A program made the position numbers and the translations under genes. Of a stretch of 64,000 nt of DNA, positions 46,974-56,234 are shown piece by piece. Below the pieces are notes generated by a model. The model was not told the DNA's origin and made no database searches. It saw only the letters and a program-made list of their open reading frames with translations. The stretch covers positions 270,191-334,190 of the forward strand of contig NZ_LNUP01000018.1 of NCBI RefSeq assembly GCF_001512295.1, in the 5' to 3' direction. This DNA is from Pseudomonas sp. EpS/L25 (lineage in GTDB: Bacteria > Pseudomonadota > Gammaproteobacteria > Pseudomonadales > Pseudomonadaceae). Position 1 is the first letter of the stretch; every line of letters starts with the position of its first letter.

Positions 46974-48020
46974 ATGAACCCTTCCGTCGACGCACTGCCG
47001 GCGCGTCCGCTGGCCCCTCGTGCGCCCGCGATTCGTCCCGCGCGCCTCGGATTGGCCGCTGTCCTGGCCCTGGCCTTGGGCATGCTGCCCTGGCTCGGCA
47101 ACGATTATCTGTTCAATGCCTTGCTGATTCCCTTCCTGGTGCTGGCCCTGGCCGGGCTGGGGCTCAATCTGCTCACTGGCTATGCCGGGCAGTTGTCGCT
47201 CGGGTCGGCCGCCTTCATGGCGGTGGGTGCCTTCGCCACCTACAACCTGCAGGTACGCCTGGGCTGGCCCCTGCCGCTGTGCCTGTTCGCCGGTGGCCTG
47301 CTGGCGGCCCTGGTGTCGCTGCTGTTCGGCCTGCCCAGCCTGAGGATTCGCGGCTTCTACCTGATCGTTTCCAGTCTGGCGGCGCAATTCTCCATCCTCT
47401 GGGCGCTGACCCGCTTCGACTGGTTCTCCCATGGCAGCGCCTCGGGGGTGATCAGCGCACCGCCGCTGGTGCTGCTGGGCCAGAGCTTCGGTGGGCCGCT
47501 GGGCCGCTATCTGGCCACCCTGGCGGTGGTGCTGGTGTTGTTCGCCCTCGCTGCGCGGCTGGTGCACGGTGAGCTGGGGCGGACCTGGATGGCGGTGCGC
47601 GACCGCGAGACGGCGGCGGCGGTGATGGGCCTGTCGGTGGTACGCGCCAAACTGCTGGCCTTCGCCTTGAGCGGCTTCTACCTGGGCGTCGCCGGTGCGC
47701 TCTGGGCCTTCACCTACCTGGGTACGGTGGAGCCCCACGGCTTCGACCTGAGTCGCTCCTTCCAGATCCTCTTCATCGTCATCCTCGGCGGGCTCGGCAG
47801 CCTGGCCGGCAGCCTCTACGGCGCCGCCTTCATCGTGCTGTTCCCACTGCTGCTCTCCAACCTGGCCGGCTGGCTGCCGGGCGATCTCATCGCCGCAGGC
47901 CAGCTGGAGAACCTGCAGAAGATGGTCTTCGGCGCCCTGATCATCCTGGTGCTGATCAAGGAACCCGAGGGCCTGGCCCGGCTCGCCACGCGCGGCTGGC
48001 AACGACTGCAGCGCCGCTGA
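46974..48020 (+). CDS. Liv-type ABC transporter permease (LivM-like)
   Basis: A 348-residue inner-membrane permease with about nine helices. Motifs LNLLTGYAGQLSLGSAAFMAVGAF and GRTWMAVRDRETAAAVMGLSV are typical of LivM (given here only as anchor stretches). It starts ten bases after the LivH-like gene with an AGAGGA ribosome site. Confidence 0.9.
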   Translation: MNPSVDALPARPLAPRAPAIRPARLGLAAVLALALGMLPWLGNDYLFNALLIPFLVLALAGLGLNLLTGYAGQLSLGSAAFMAVGAFATYNLQVRLGWPLPLCLFAGGLLAALVSLLFGLPSLRIRGFYLIVSSLAAQFSILWALTRFDWFSHGSASGVISAPPLVLLGQSFGGPLGRYLATLAVVLVLFALAARLVHGELGRTWMAVRDRETAAAVMGLSVVRAKLLAFALSGFYLGVAGALWAFTYLGTVEPHGFDLSRSFQILFIVILGGLGSLAGSLYGAAFIVLFPLLLSNLAGWLPGDLIAAGQLENLQKMVFGALIILVLIKEPEGLARLATRGWQRLQRR

Positions 48021-48079
48021 CTTCACTCCCTGCCGACGGGAAGGCCCGCCGGCGCTCCATCCCTACAAGGAAAGTCCCC

Positions 48080-49402
48080 ATGTTCAAACGTCATTTGCTC
48101 GGCAGCCTCGTCCTGGCCCTGGGCCTCAACACGTTCGGCCCAGCCCAGGCCGCGGGCGAGCAATACTTCCCGCTGCAGAGCTATCGCGTCGGCCCCTATG
48201 CCGCTGGCGGCACCGGCTTCTTCGGTGGCTTCATCGACTACCTGAAGTACGTCAACGCCAACGGCGGGGTGAATGGCGTCAAGCTGGTGTGGAGCGAGTG
48301 CGAGACCGAGTACATCGTCGAGAAAGGCGTGGAGTGCTACGAGCGACTGAAGAACGGCCGTGACGGTGCGCCCGCGGCCGCTACCAATCCGCTGTCGGTG
48401 GGTATCGCCTATGCCACCCTGGAAAGGTCCACCGCTGACCGCCTGCCGCTGATCACCATCAACCACGGCCGCACCGATTCCACCGACGGCAGCGTCTTCC
48501 CCTATGTCTTCCCGCTGCAGCTGAATCCCTATTCGGAGGTCTCGGCCATCCTCAACTGGATCGCCCAACAGGGTGGTGGCGAGGCCAGCCTCAGGGGCAA
48601 GAAGATCGTCACTCTCTACCACGGCTCGCCCTACGGCAAGGAGACCAACGAGGTCCTGCAGAAGCTGGCGGATCGCTACGGCTTCGCGCTGACCCTGCTC
48701 GAAGTGCCCCATCCGGGCAACGAGCAGCAGTCCCAGTGGCTCAACATTCGCCGGGTCAAGCCGGACTGGGTGATCCTGCGTGGCTGGGGCGTGATGAATC
48801 CGGTGGCGATCAAGACCGCGCAGAAGGTGGGTTTCCCGGTCGACCACATCATCGGCAACATCTGGAGCAACTCCGAGGAAGACGTGCGCCCGGCGGGTGC
48901 CGCGGCCAAGGGCTTCCTGGCCATCACCACCCACCCCTCGGGCACCGACTTCCCGGTGCTGCAGGGCATCGAGCGCGACGTCGTGGCCAAGGGGCAGAGC
49001 GACCTGGCCGATCCCAAGCGTTTCGGCACCGTCTACTACAACCTCGGGGTGGTCAACGGCATCCTCAACGTGGAGGCCCTGCGCCTGGCCCAGGCCAAGT
49101 ACGGCGACAAGTCCCTCAGCGGTGAGCAGGTACGCTGGGGCTTCGAGCACCTGAAGCTGGACGATGCCCGCCTGCAGGCGCTGGGCGCCAAGGGCTTGGT
49201 GCAACCGCTCAAGCTCTCCTGCGCCGACCACGAAGGGGGGGGCGCCATCCGCCTCCAGCAGTGGGACGGCGAGAAGTGGCAGCTGGTGAGCGACTGGGTG
49301 CAGGCCGATCGTGCCTTCCTGCGGCCGATCATCGAAGCTTCGGCGCAGCAGTACGCCAAGGAAAAGGGCATCACCCCGCGTGACTGCAGCAAGGAGAGCT
49401 GA
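48080..49402 (+). CDS. Liv-type periplasmic substrate-binding protein
   Basis: A 440-residue secreted protein with a signal peptide of about 24 residues (ending FGPAQA). The fold is the amide-binding/LivJ class (GGFIDYLKYVNANGGVNGVK). It is longer than LivJ/LivK (about 370), with two cysteines close together near residues 74 and 86. In the sfnG operon it should decide the substrate; a sulfone, sulfonate or related sulfur compound is more likely than leucine, by context. Confidence 0.88.
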   Translation: MFKRHLLGSLVLALGLNTFGPAQAAGEQYFPLQSYRVGPYAAGGTGFFGGFIDYLKYVNANGGVNGVKLVWSECETEYIVEKGVECYERLKNGRDGAPAAATNPLSVGIAYATLERSTADRLPLITINHGRTDSTDGSVFPYVFPLQLNPYSEVSAILNWIAQQGGGEASLRGKKIVTLYHGSPYGKETNEVLQKLADRYGFALTLLEVPHPGNEQQSQWLNIRRVKPDWVILRGWGVMNPVAIKTAQKVGFPVDHIIGNIWSNSEEDVRPAGAAAKGFLAITTHPSGTDFPVLQGIERDVVAKGQSDLADPKRFGTVYYNLGVVNGILNVEALRLAQAKYGDKSLSGEQVRWGFEHLKLDDARLQALGAKGLVQPLKLSCADHEGGGAIRLQQWDGEKWQLVSDWVQADRAFLRPIIEASAQQYAKEKGITPRDCSKES

Positions 49403-49405
49403 AGC

Positions 49406-50152
49406 ATGACGACCACCCCCTTGCTGGCGGTCGACGCCATCGAAGTCCGCTACGACCAGGCGATCCTGGCCGTCAGCGGGGTGAGTCTTGCGGTCCAGCC
49501 GGGGCAGGTGGTGGCCTTGCTCGGCGCCAATGGCGCCGGCAAGAGCACCACGCTCAAGGCCATCTCCGGGCTACTGGGCGCCCAGCGCGGCCAGCTCGTG
49601 CGCGGCACCATCCGCTACCAGGGCCAGGATCTGGCGGGTCAGGCACCGGATGCCCGGGTGCGCGCCGGGCTGGTCCAGGTGCTGGAGGGGCGCCACTGTT
49701 TCGGACGGCTCAGCGTGGAAGAGAACCTGCTCAGCGGCGGCTTCGTCCGCCGCCTGGGGCGGGACGCCCGGCGCAACGAGCTGGAACGCGTCTATGCCTG
49801 GTTTCCGCGCCTGGCGGCCAAGCGCAAGCACCTGGCCGGGCTCACCTCGGGTGGCGAGCAGCAGATGATCGCCCTGGGGCGCGCCCTGATGGCGCGGCCC
49901 CGCCTGCTGCTGCTGGACGAACCTTCCATGGGCCTGGCGCCCCTGGTGGTGGAAGAGATCTTCGCCAGCGTCGCCCGGCTCAACCGGGAGGAAGGCCTGA
50001 GCGTACTCATGGCCGAGCAGAACAGCGCCATCGCCCTGGACTACGCCCATCAGGCCTATGTGCTGGAGGGTGGCCGCGTGGTGCAGGCGGGCGTTCCCGG
50101 CGAAGGCCTGTCGCGGGAGGCGGTGCAGGCGGCCTATCTGGGAGCGGGCTGA
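49406..50152 (+). CDS. Liv-type ABC transporter ATPase (LivF-like)
   Basis: A 248-residue ATPase with Walker A GANGAGKST, signature TSGGEQQM and Walker B LLLLDEPSMGL, typical of LivF. It starts four bases after the binding-protein gene and is the last gene of the unit. It pairs with the LivG-like ATPase to power import. Confidence 0.92.
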   Translation: MTTTPLLAVDAIEVRYDQAILAVSGVSLAVQPGQVVALLGANGAGKSTTLKAISGLLGAQRGQLVRGTIRYQGQDLAGQAPDARVRAGLVQVLEGRHCFGRLSVEENLLSGGFVRRLGRDARRNELERVYAWFPRLAAKRKHLAGLTSGGEQQMIALGRALMARPRLLLLDEPSMGLAPLVVEEIFASVARLNREEGLSVLMAEQNSAIALDYAHQAYVLEGGRVVQAGVPGEGLSREAVQAAYLGAG

Positions 50153-50332
50153 CCGCCTCGCCGTGGCTGCTCAGGAAAGACCGACCCTGCGTTGTGGCCC
50201 TGACGCGGCGGCAAGGAGGACTGGACGATAATCGCCCGGATTGTGCGTTCCGCCGGGTTGCGAACGCTCAAGGGCACGTCACGCGCACCGATACGCTGAG
50301 GCATTACCAATACCTTTGGCGGTGGAGCCTCG

Positions 50333-51955
50333 ATGAACCTGAATAATTACAATATCGGAACCCGGGCAGGACTGAGTTTCGCGGTGATCGCCGCGCTGGT
50401 GCTGCTGCTAGGGCTGTTCGGCCTCTATAATGCGCACTCGCTACGCAGCGCGCTGGTCCATACGGAAGACGTCACCCTGGCAGGTAGTCGTTCGCTGGCC
50501 CAGATCCGCGACAACCAGCTGGGCATTCGGGTCATCACCCTGCGCATGATGCTCAACCGCGAGCCCGCGGTGCTCACGCCTACGGTGGCCCGGCTCGAGG
50601 TATTGATCGGACTGTTGGACAAGGCCATGCAGGACTACCGCCAGGTGGTGACTGCCCAGGGCCTTAGCGGTTTCGAGCAACTGGACGCCACCATCGGCAA
50701 CTACCGGACCCTGCTCGGCCAGTATCGCAGCCTGTCCGACCGGAATGACCTGGACGGTATGCGCGCATTGCTCAATGGCGGCATCCAGGACGCCTCCAAC
50801 AAGACCGGGGATCTGTTCAACGCCCTGCTCAAGACCAACGTCGAGGAGAGCAATGCCTATACCGCTGAGGCGACCGCTCGCTACCAGACCATCTGGTTCG
50901 GCTCGCTGGCGGTGCTGGGCCTGGCCCTGCTGCTGACGATCACGCTGGCCTGGGCGCTCACTCGCAGTATCGTCAAGCCGCTACGGTCCGCCATCGTGGC
51001 GGCTCGGGCCATGGCCGATGGCGATCTGCGCCAGAGCCTGCAGGTACAGGGCCGTGACGAGCCTTCGCAATTGCTCGAAGCCTTGTCCGGGATGCAGGCG
51101 AGCCTGCGTCAGGCATTGGGGTTGATCAACAGCACCTCGGACCAACTGGGCGGTGCCTGTGGCGAGGTGAGTCGTATCACCCAGCGCAACCTGGGCGAAG
51201 TGGCGCAACAGCACGACGAAATCCAGCAGGCTGCCACGGCGGTCAACGAGATGACTGCCGCCGTGGAAGAGGTGGCCAGCAATGCCGTTTCCACCTCCCA
51301 GGCGTCCGACGAGTCCCAGCGGATCGCCCGGCGGGGCAGCCAGCAGGTACAGCACACCCTGGCCACCATCCGGGTGCTGGGACAGGACATGGGCCAGGCG
51401 TCCACTGACATCGGGGAACTGGCAGAAGAATCGCAGAGGATCGGTACGGTGCTGGATGTGATCCGCGCCATTGCCGAACAGACCAACCTGCTGGCGCTCA
51501 ATGCGGCCATCGAGGCGGCCCGCGCTGGCGATGCCGGTCGGGGTTTCGCCGTGGTGGCCGACGAGGTACGGGCCCTGGCCGGACGTACCCAGAGCTCCAC
51601 CGCCGAGATCGAACAGATGGTCTCGCGCATCCAGAATGGAACGCGCCAGGCGGTGGACGCCATGCAGAACGGTACCCGCCAGGTGGGCGAGACCCTCGTC
51701 AGCGCCGAGTCCAGCGGCCAGGCGCTGGAGGAGATCAACCAGGCGATCATCGCCATCCACGAGCGCAACCTGGTGATCGCCAGCGCCGCCGAGGAGCAGG
51801 CCCAGGTCGCCCGGGAAATCGACCGCAACCTGGTGAACATCCGCGATCTCTCGGTGCGCAATTCGGAGGCCTCGTCCCAGGTGGGCAGCGCCATCGACGA
51901 ATTGAATGGGACCTCGGGTGAACTGCAGCGGATGCTGCATCGCTTCCAGTTCTGA
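50333..51955 (+). CDS. Methyl-accepting chemotaxis protein
   Basis: A 540-residue chemoreceptor. Membrane helices lie near residues 12-32 and 190-212, with a four-helix-bundle ligand domain of about 155 residues between them in the periplasm. A HAMP domain follows ([23 protein letters not shown]). The cytoplasmic signalling domain has the conserved hairpin [18 protein letters not shown] and [11 protein letters not shown]. The ligand is unknown. Its position after the sulfur transporter genes suggests, without proof, sensing of a sulfur compound. Confidence 0.92.
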   Translation: MNLNNYNIGTRAGLSFAVIAALVLLLGLFGLYNAHSLRSALVHTEDVTLAGSRSLAQIRDNQLGIRVITLRMMLNREPAVLTPTVARLEVLIGLLDKAMQDYRQVVTAQGLSGFEQLDATIGNYRTLLGQYRSLSDRNDLDGMRALLNGGIQDASNKTGDLFNALLKTNVEESNAYTAEATARYQTIWFGSLAVLGLALLLTITLAWALTRSIVKPLRSAIVAARAMADGDLRQSLQVQGRDEPSQLLEALSGMQASLRQALGLINSTSDQLGGACGEVSRITQRNLGEVAQQHDEIQQAATAVNEMTAAVEEVASNAVSTSQASDESQRIARRGSQQVQHTLATIRVLGQDMGQASTDIGELAEESQRIGTVLDVIRAIAEQTNLLALNAAIEAARAGDAGRGFAVVADEVRALAGRTQSSTAEIEQMVSRIQNGTRQAVDAMQNGTRQVGETLVSAESSGQALEEINQAIIAIHERNLVIASAAEEQAQVAREIDRNLVNIRDLSVRNSEASSQVGSAIDELNGTSGELQRMLHRFQF

Positions 51956-52046
51956 GGCGTGACGGAGGTCGAGTTACCTTTGCTCCGGCGCCCCCTTACT
52001 GTTGCTACCCTGGGCTGAGCTTCCAGGACAGCAACAGGATTTCACC

Positions 52047-52649
52047 GTGAACAAGACCTCCTACAACGCCATCGCCGATACCTTCCGCCAGGCCAGGAGC
52101 AGCCTCCGAGAAGACGAAGGTCGTTATCTGGACGTGCTCTTGGAGAAGCTGGCGCCTGGTGCCACCCTGCTCGACCTGGGCTGTGGCACGGGGACGCCGG
52201 TCGCGGCGGCCATCATCGCCCGGGGGCATCGCGTCCTCGGGGTCGATCAGGCGGCCGCCATGCTGGCCCATGCCCGCCGGGAATTCCCCAAGCAGCGCTG
52301 GATAGAGGCGCGCCTGGAAAGCTATGCCTGCGCCGAGCCCTACCAGGGGGCGCTGCTCTGGGATTCGCTGTTTCATCTGGAGCGCCAGTGGCATGCCATC
52401 GTCCTGGGTCGGGTGATCGCCGGACTGCCGCAAGGTGGGCGGCTGATGCTGACCTCGGGCGGTTCGACCAACGAGGCCTTCGTCGACCGGATGTTCGACC
52501 AGCCGTTCTTCTACGACGCCCATCCCCCCGAGGTGCTGCGCGAGCTCTTGCTGGCGCAGGGCACGCGCCTCCTGGTCGAGGAGTTCATGGACCTGCCCGA
52601 CGGCGAGCGCAACAAGGGGCGCTGCGCCTTCGTCGTCGAGAAGGTCTGA
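52047..52649 (+). CDS. Class I SAM-dependent methyltransferase
   Basis: A 200-residue cytoplasmic methyltransferase with SAM-binding motif I LLDLGCGTGTPVAAA near residue 41 and the acidic motif VLGVDQAA. The GTG at 52047 was chosen because CAGGAT lies in front and the open frame upstream has no ribosome site. Substrate unknown. Confidence 0.82.
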   Translation: MNKTSYNAIADTFRQARSSLREDEGRYLDVLLEKLAPGATLLDLGCGTGTPVAAAIIARGHRVLGVDQAAAMLAHARREFPKQRWIEARLESYACAEPYQGALLWDSLFHLERQWHAIVLGRVIAGLPQGGRLMLTSGGSTNEAFVDRMFDQPFFYDAHPPEVLRELLLAQGTRLLVEEFMDLPDGERNKGRCAFVVEKV

Positions 52650-52663
52650 TCAGTCCGCGCGCG

Positions 52664-53449
52664 TCACTCCTTCCAGCCCGGCTGGTAGAGCGTGCCATGG
52701 GCCTGGTCCAGGGCGGCACGGACCTTGGGCGAATGCTGGTAGACATCGATCAGCTTGGCCAGCCGTGGATCGTCCTTGTTGTCTGGCCGCGCGACGAACT
52801 GGATGACGTACTCGGGATGGTCGAGACCGTCGAAGAGCAGGGCCTGGTTGGGGTCGATGGTCTTGGCCAGGCGCAGGTAGTGGGGATAGCCCTGGGCCAC
52901 GTCGACGTCGTCCAGCGAGCGCGCCAACTGCACGGCCTCCAGCTCGACGATCTGGATGTCGCGCGGATTGCTGGTGATGTCGGCCAGGGTGGCGTGGTAG
53001 CCAACGCCGGGCTTGAGCGTGATGAAGCCGGCCTTTTCCAGCAGCAACAGGCCACGGCCGCCGTTGATGGCGTCGTTGGCGATGGCCACCCGCGCGCCCT
53101 TAGGTACCTCGGCCAGGGTCTTGTACTTCTTCGAATAGAGCCCGACGTTGTTGATGATCCCCGGCGCCACCGCCACCAGGTCGTAGCCGGCGGTGCGCTT
53201 GGCGTTCTCCAGAAAGGGGATGTGCTGGTAGTAGTTGGCGTCGATGTCGCGGTTGGCGAGGCTGGTGTTGGGGGCGATCCAGTCGCTGAATTCGACAATT
53301 TCCACGTCCACGCCGGCGGCCTTGGCCTCCTGCACCGCCACTTCCAGCGGTGGGGCGAAGGCGGCGGTGGTGCCGATCTTGAGCGGATCGGCCAGGGCCG
53401 CGGTGCTGAGGAGGCCGAGGGCGAAGAGCAGGGGGTTTAGGCGGGTCAT
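52664..53449 (-). CDS. MetQ/NlpA-family substrate-binding protein (second)
   Basis: A 261-residue secreted protein. The start MTRLNPLLFALGLLSTAALA gives a proper signal peptide; the longer open frame reading from 53623 does not. It carries the NlpA motif VEIVEFSDWIAPNTSLANRDIDANYYQHIPFLE. It ends next to the methyltransferase gene and follows the NtaA-type monooxygenase by 17 bases on the same strand, so these two form a unit. Unlike the protein at 41297, it has no adjoining ATPase or permease. Confidence 0.86.
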   Translation of the reverse strand: MTRLNPLLFALGLLSTAALADPLKIGTTAAFAPPLEVAVQEAKAAGVDVEIVEFSDWIAPNTSLANRDIDANYYQHIPFLENAKRTAGYDLVAVAPGIINNVGLYSKKYKTLAEVPKGARVAIANDAINGGRGLLLLEKAGFITLKPGVGYHATLADITSNPRDIQIVELEAVQLARSLDDVDVAQGYPHYLRLAKTIDPNQALLFDGLDHPEYVIQFVARPDNKDDPRLAKLIDVYQHSPKVRAALDQAHGTLYQPGWKE

Positions 53450-53466
53450 AGGGCGTCCTTGAGAGG

Positions 53467-54834
53467 TCAGTCCTGGCGGAAACGGGTGCCGAAGTGGTGG
53501 GTGTCGAGGTGGTCGCCGCGGCCGAACAGCTTGTGTCTGAAGCTGCCCTCGGCGTAGGCGGTCTTGTACCGACCTCGGCTCTGCAGCTCCGGGATCACCA
53601 GGTCGATGAAGTCGGCGTAGCACTCGGGGGTGACGGTGCGGGCCAGGTTGAAGCCGTCCAGTCCGGTCTCGTCGATCCAGCCGAGCAGGGCATCGGCCAC
53701 CTGCTGGGGATCGCCGACGATTGCGGTGTAGCGTCCGCCCAAGGCGTGCTGCTCCAGCAACTTGCGGCGGGTCCAGCCGGCGTCCTTGGCGACCAGGCGC
53801 TTGAGCGCCGATTCGATGGCCTCGGTCCTCTGTGGGCGGATGGGGTCGTCGAGTCCGTAGGCGGCCAGATCGATGCCCACCGAGGCGGCGTGGTGTGCCA
53901 CGCCGGCCTCGGCGCTGGCATGGCTGAGGTATTCGGCATGTTTGTCGCGCGCCTCGGCGGCGGTGGGTGCGACGATCACCGTGAGGCCCATGAACAACTT
54001 CACGTCATCCGCGCGCCGGCCGGCGGCCACCGCCGCACCGCGCACCCGCTCGACCTGGGTGCGGGTGGCGGCCTGGTCCTGCCCGGAGATGAACACGCAC
54101 TCGGCATGGCGCCCGGCGAAGGCCAGGCCGCGCTCCGAAGAACCCGCCTGGAACAGCACCGGGGTGCGCTGCCGCGAGGGCTCGCAGAGGTGGTAGCCCT
54201 CGACGTCGAAGAATTCGCCGTGGTGCTGGACCTTGCGCACTCGCTCCGGGCGGGCATAGATCCGCTGGGCGCGGTCACGGACCACGGCGTCGTCGGCCCA
54301 ACTGCCTTCGAGCAGCTTGTACAGGACTTCCAGGTATTCGTCGGCCTGGTCGTAGCGGCGGTCGTGGGCGATCTGGCGGTCCAGGCCCATGGCGCGGGCG
54401 GCGCTGTCCAGGTAACCGGTGACGATGTTCCAGCCCACTCGCCCTTCACTCAGGTGATCCAGGGTGGAGAGGCGGCGGGCGAAGGGATAGGGCGGCTCGT
54501 AGGTGAGGTTGGCGGTGAGGCCAAAACCCAGGTGCCGGGTGCTGGCGGCCATGGCCGAGACCAGCAGGAAGGGATCGTTGACCGGCAGTTGAATGGATTC
54601 GCGCAGGGTCAGGTCGACGTTGCCGCCATAGACGTCGTAGACACCGAGGATGTCGGCGATGAACAGGCCATCGAACAGGCCGCGCTCCAGCAGCTGGGCC
54701 AGCTCGGTCCAATAGCCGAGGGTGTGATACTGGCTGGAGGTGTCGCGCGGATGGGTCCAGAGACCGTGGTTGATGTGACCCACGGTGTTCATGTTGAAGG
54801 CGTTGAGCAGCACCTGCTTGGTGGGGCCGCTCAT
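53467..54834 (-). CDS. NtaA/SnaA/DszA-family FMN-dependent monooxygenase
   Basis: A 455-residue luciferase-like two-component monooxygenase of the NtaA/DszA group, which oxidises nitrilotriacetate, sulfones or similar substrates with FMNH2. Motifs: GLFDGLFIADILGVYDVYGG near residue 55, GRVGWNIVTGYLDSAARAMG near residue 130, and LFQAGSSERGLAFAGRHAECVF near residue 230 (shown only as anchors). With the MetQ-like protein downstream and SsuA-like protein upstream, oxidation of an organosulfur compound is a reasonable guess. No partner flavin reductase is present in the window. Confidence 0.85.
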   Translation of the reverse strand: MSGPTKQVLLNAFNMNTVGHINHGLWTHPRDTSSQYHTLGYWTELAQLLERGLFDGLFIADILGVYDVYGGNVDLTLRESIQLPVNDPFLLVSAMAASTRHLGFGLTANLTYEPPYPFARRLSTLDHLSEGRVGWNIVTGYLDSAARAMGLDRQIAHDRRYDQADEYLEVLYKLLEGSWADDAVVRDRAQRIYARPERVRKVQHHGEFFDVEGYHLCEPSRQRTPVLFQAGSSERGLAFAGRHAECVFISGQDQAATRTQVERVRGAAVAAGRRADDVKLFMGLTVIVAPTAAEARDKHAEYLSHASAEAGVAHHAASVGIDLAAYGLDDPIRPQRTEAIESALKRLVAKDAGWTRRKLLEQHALGGRYTAIVGDPQQVADALLGWIDETGLDGFNLARTVTPECYADFIDLVIPELQSRGRYKTAYAEGSFRHKLFGRGDHLDTHHFGTRFRQD

Positions 54835-55093
54835 GGCGCGGGCGCCTGCTTAGGGGTAAAGGTCCGGAGCACGGCCATGGGATCCTCGGAATCAGGGCAA
54901 GGGGAGAGATCCGGTGGTCCGGTATTTATACGATAGCCTCAAGGTCCAGGCAGTTTTAAATAGCTTTTCGGAATAACTTTAGGGTGCGGGCAGAGTCGTG
55001 CGGCTCTCTAACCAAATTCCAAATCGGTATTAAGATGCACTTTGCATATTCCTTATCTTGGCCGGCGACTATCCGCCGCCTGCCGAGGAATCC
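54835..55093. promoter_or_regulatory. AT-rich divergent promoter region, monooxygenase and SsuA-like genes
   Basis: The 259 bases contain CGGTATTTA at 54920-54928 and CGGTATTAA at 55025-55033, the motif also present at 37190. GGAATAAC occurs at about 54971. The AT content is far above that of the flanking genes. No strong -35 box accompanies these motifs, which would fit an activator-dependent promoter. The regulator is unknown. Confidence 0.5.
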
Positions 55094-56071
55094 ATGGCCG
55101 CCATCCGTTTTTCATTGGGCCCACGCCTGCGCCAGGGGCTACTCGCCCTGGGCTTGCTGGGCCTCGCCTGTGCCGCCCAGGGCGATACCGCCCTGCGCAT
55201 CGGCTATCAGAAGTCGTCCACCCTGCTGGTATTGCTCAAGGAACAGGGCACCCTGGAACGGGATCTGGCAGCCAAGGGCATCACCGTGAGCTGGCATGAG
55301 TTCTCCAGCGGCCTGCCGCTGCTGGAATCCCTCAACGTGGGCAACGTGGATCTCTCCGCCGACGTCGCCGACACCGTGCCGGTGTTCGCCCAGGCGGCGG
55401 GTGCCAAGCTCACCTATTTCGCCCGGGAAACGCCTTCGCCCCAGGCCCAGGCCCAGGCCATCCTGGTCCCGGAGGGCTCGCCGCTGAAGACGCTGGCCGA
55501 TCTCAAGGGCAAGCGTATCGCCGTGACCAAGGCTGCCGGTAGCCACTACCTGCTGATCGCCGCCCTGCAGAAGGCCGGTCTGACCTTCGCCGACATCCAG
55601 CCGGCTTACCTCACCCCCGCGGACGGTCGCGCCGCCCTTGAGAACGGCAAGGTGGACGCCTGGGTGACCTGGGAGCCCTTCGTCGCCAGCGCCCAGCGCC
55701 AGCAGCAGGTGCGCATCCTCGCCTCGGGCGAAGGCCTGGCCAGCTACCAGCGCTATTACCTGGCCGCCACCCCCTATGCCCAGGCTCATCCCGAAGTGCT
55801 GGCCCTGGTGTTCGCCGAGCTGCAGCGCACGGGGCAGTGGGTGAAGCAACATCCCGCCGAGGCGGCACGTATCCTCGGTCCGCAGTGGGGTCGCCTGGAC
55901 GAGGCCACCGTAGAGCTGGCCAACGGCCGCCGCACCTACGATGTCCAGCCGGTCAGTCGCGGGGCCCTCGGCGAGCAGCAGCGCATCGCCGATGCCTTCC
56001 ACGCGGCCAGGTTGCTGCCCACCGCGGTGGACGCCAGCGCCGTGAACCTCTGGACCCCGACGTTACCGTGA
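55094..56071 (+). CDS. Aliphatic sulfonate-type periplasmic binding protein (SsuA-like)
   Basis: A 325-residue secreted protein with a signal peptide (residues 1-30, ending CAAQG). The start MAAIRFSLG follows GAGGAA. SsuA motifs are IGYQKSSTLLVLLKEQGTLE, WHEFSSGLPLLESLNVGNVDL and VDAWVTWEPF. It binds sulfonates for import in relatives. No SsuBC genes are next to it. It is divergent from the NtaA-type monooxygenase, with a shared promoter gap. Confidence 0.88.
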   Translation: MAAIRFSLGPRLRQGLLALGLLGLACAAQGDTALRIGYQKSSTLLVLLKEQGTLERDLAAKGITVSWHEFSSGLPLLESLNVGNVDLSADVADTVPVFAQAAGAKLTYFARETPSPQAQAQAILVPEGSPLKTLADLKGKRIAVTKAAGSHYLLIAALQKAGLTFADIQPAYLTPADGRAALENGKVDAWVTWEPFVASAQRQQQVRILASGEGLASYQRYYLAATPYAQAHPEVLALVFAELQRTGQWVKQHPAEAARILGPQWGRLDEATVELANGRRTYDVQPVSRGALGEQQRIADAFHAARLLPTAVDASAVNLWTPTLP

Positions 56072-56102
56072 ACCCTCCGAGCTGAGCAGGTTTTCACTCA
56101 GG

Positions 56103-56129
56103 ACAAGGCCCAGCAACGCCGGGCCTTGT
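56103..56129 (+). terminator. Likely terminator after the SsuA-like gene
   Basis: ACAAGGCCC and GGGCCTTGT form a perfect 9-base stem around a 9-base loop, 32 bases after the stop. The T-run is poor (GTGTCTTG). Confidence 0.6.
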
Positions 56130-56206
56130 GTCTTGCCCCGCCAAGCCAGGCCGCTCCGGTCGGGGACGCCTATCTGAACCACGCCTCCTGGCGCCCACCA
56201 CCGGAT

Positions 56207-56234
56207 GCCGGACGCGAGCGCTCGCGCGTCCGGC
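56207..56234. repeat. GC-rich hairpin
   Basis: GCCGGACGCG and CGCGTCCGGC form a perfect 10-base stem with an 8-base loop and no T-run. It could be a REP-like element or an RNA structure in a leader. No second copy was found in the window. Confidence 0.45.
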
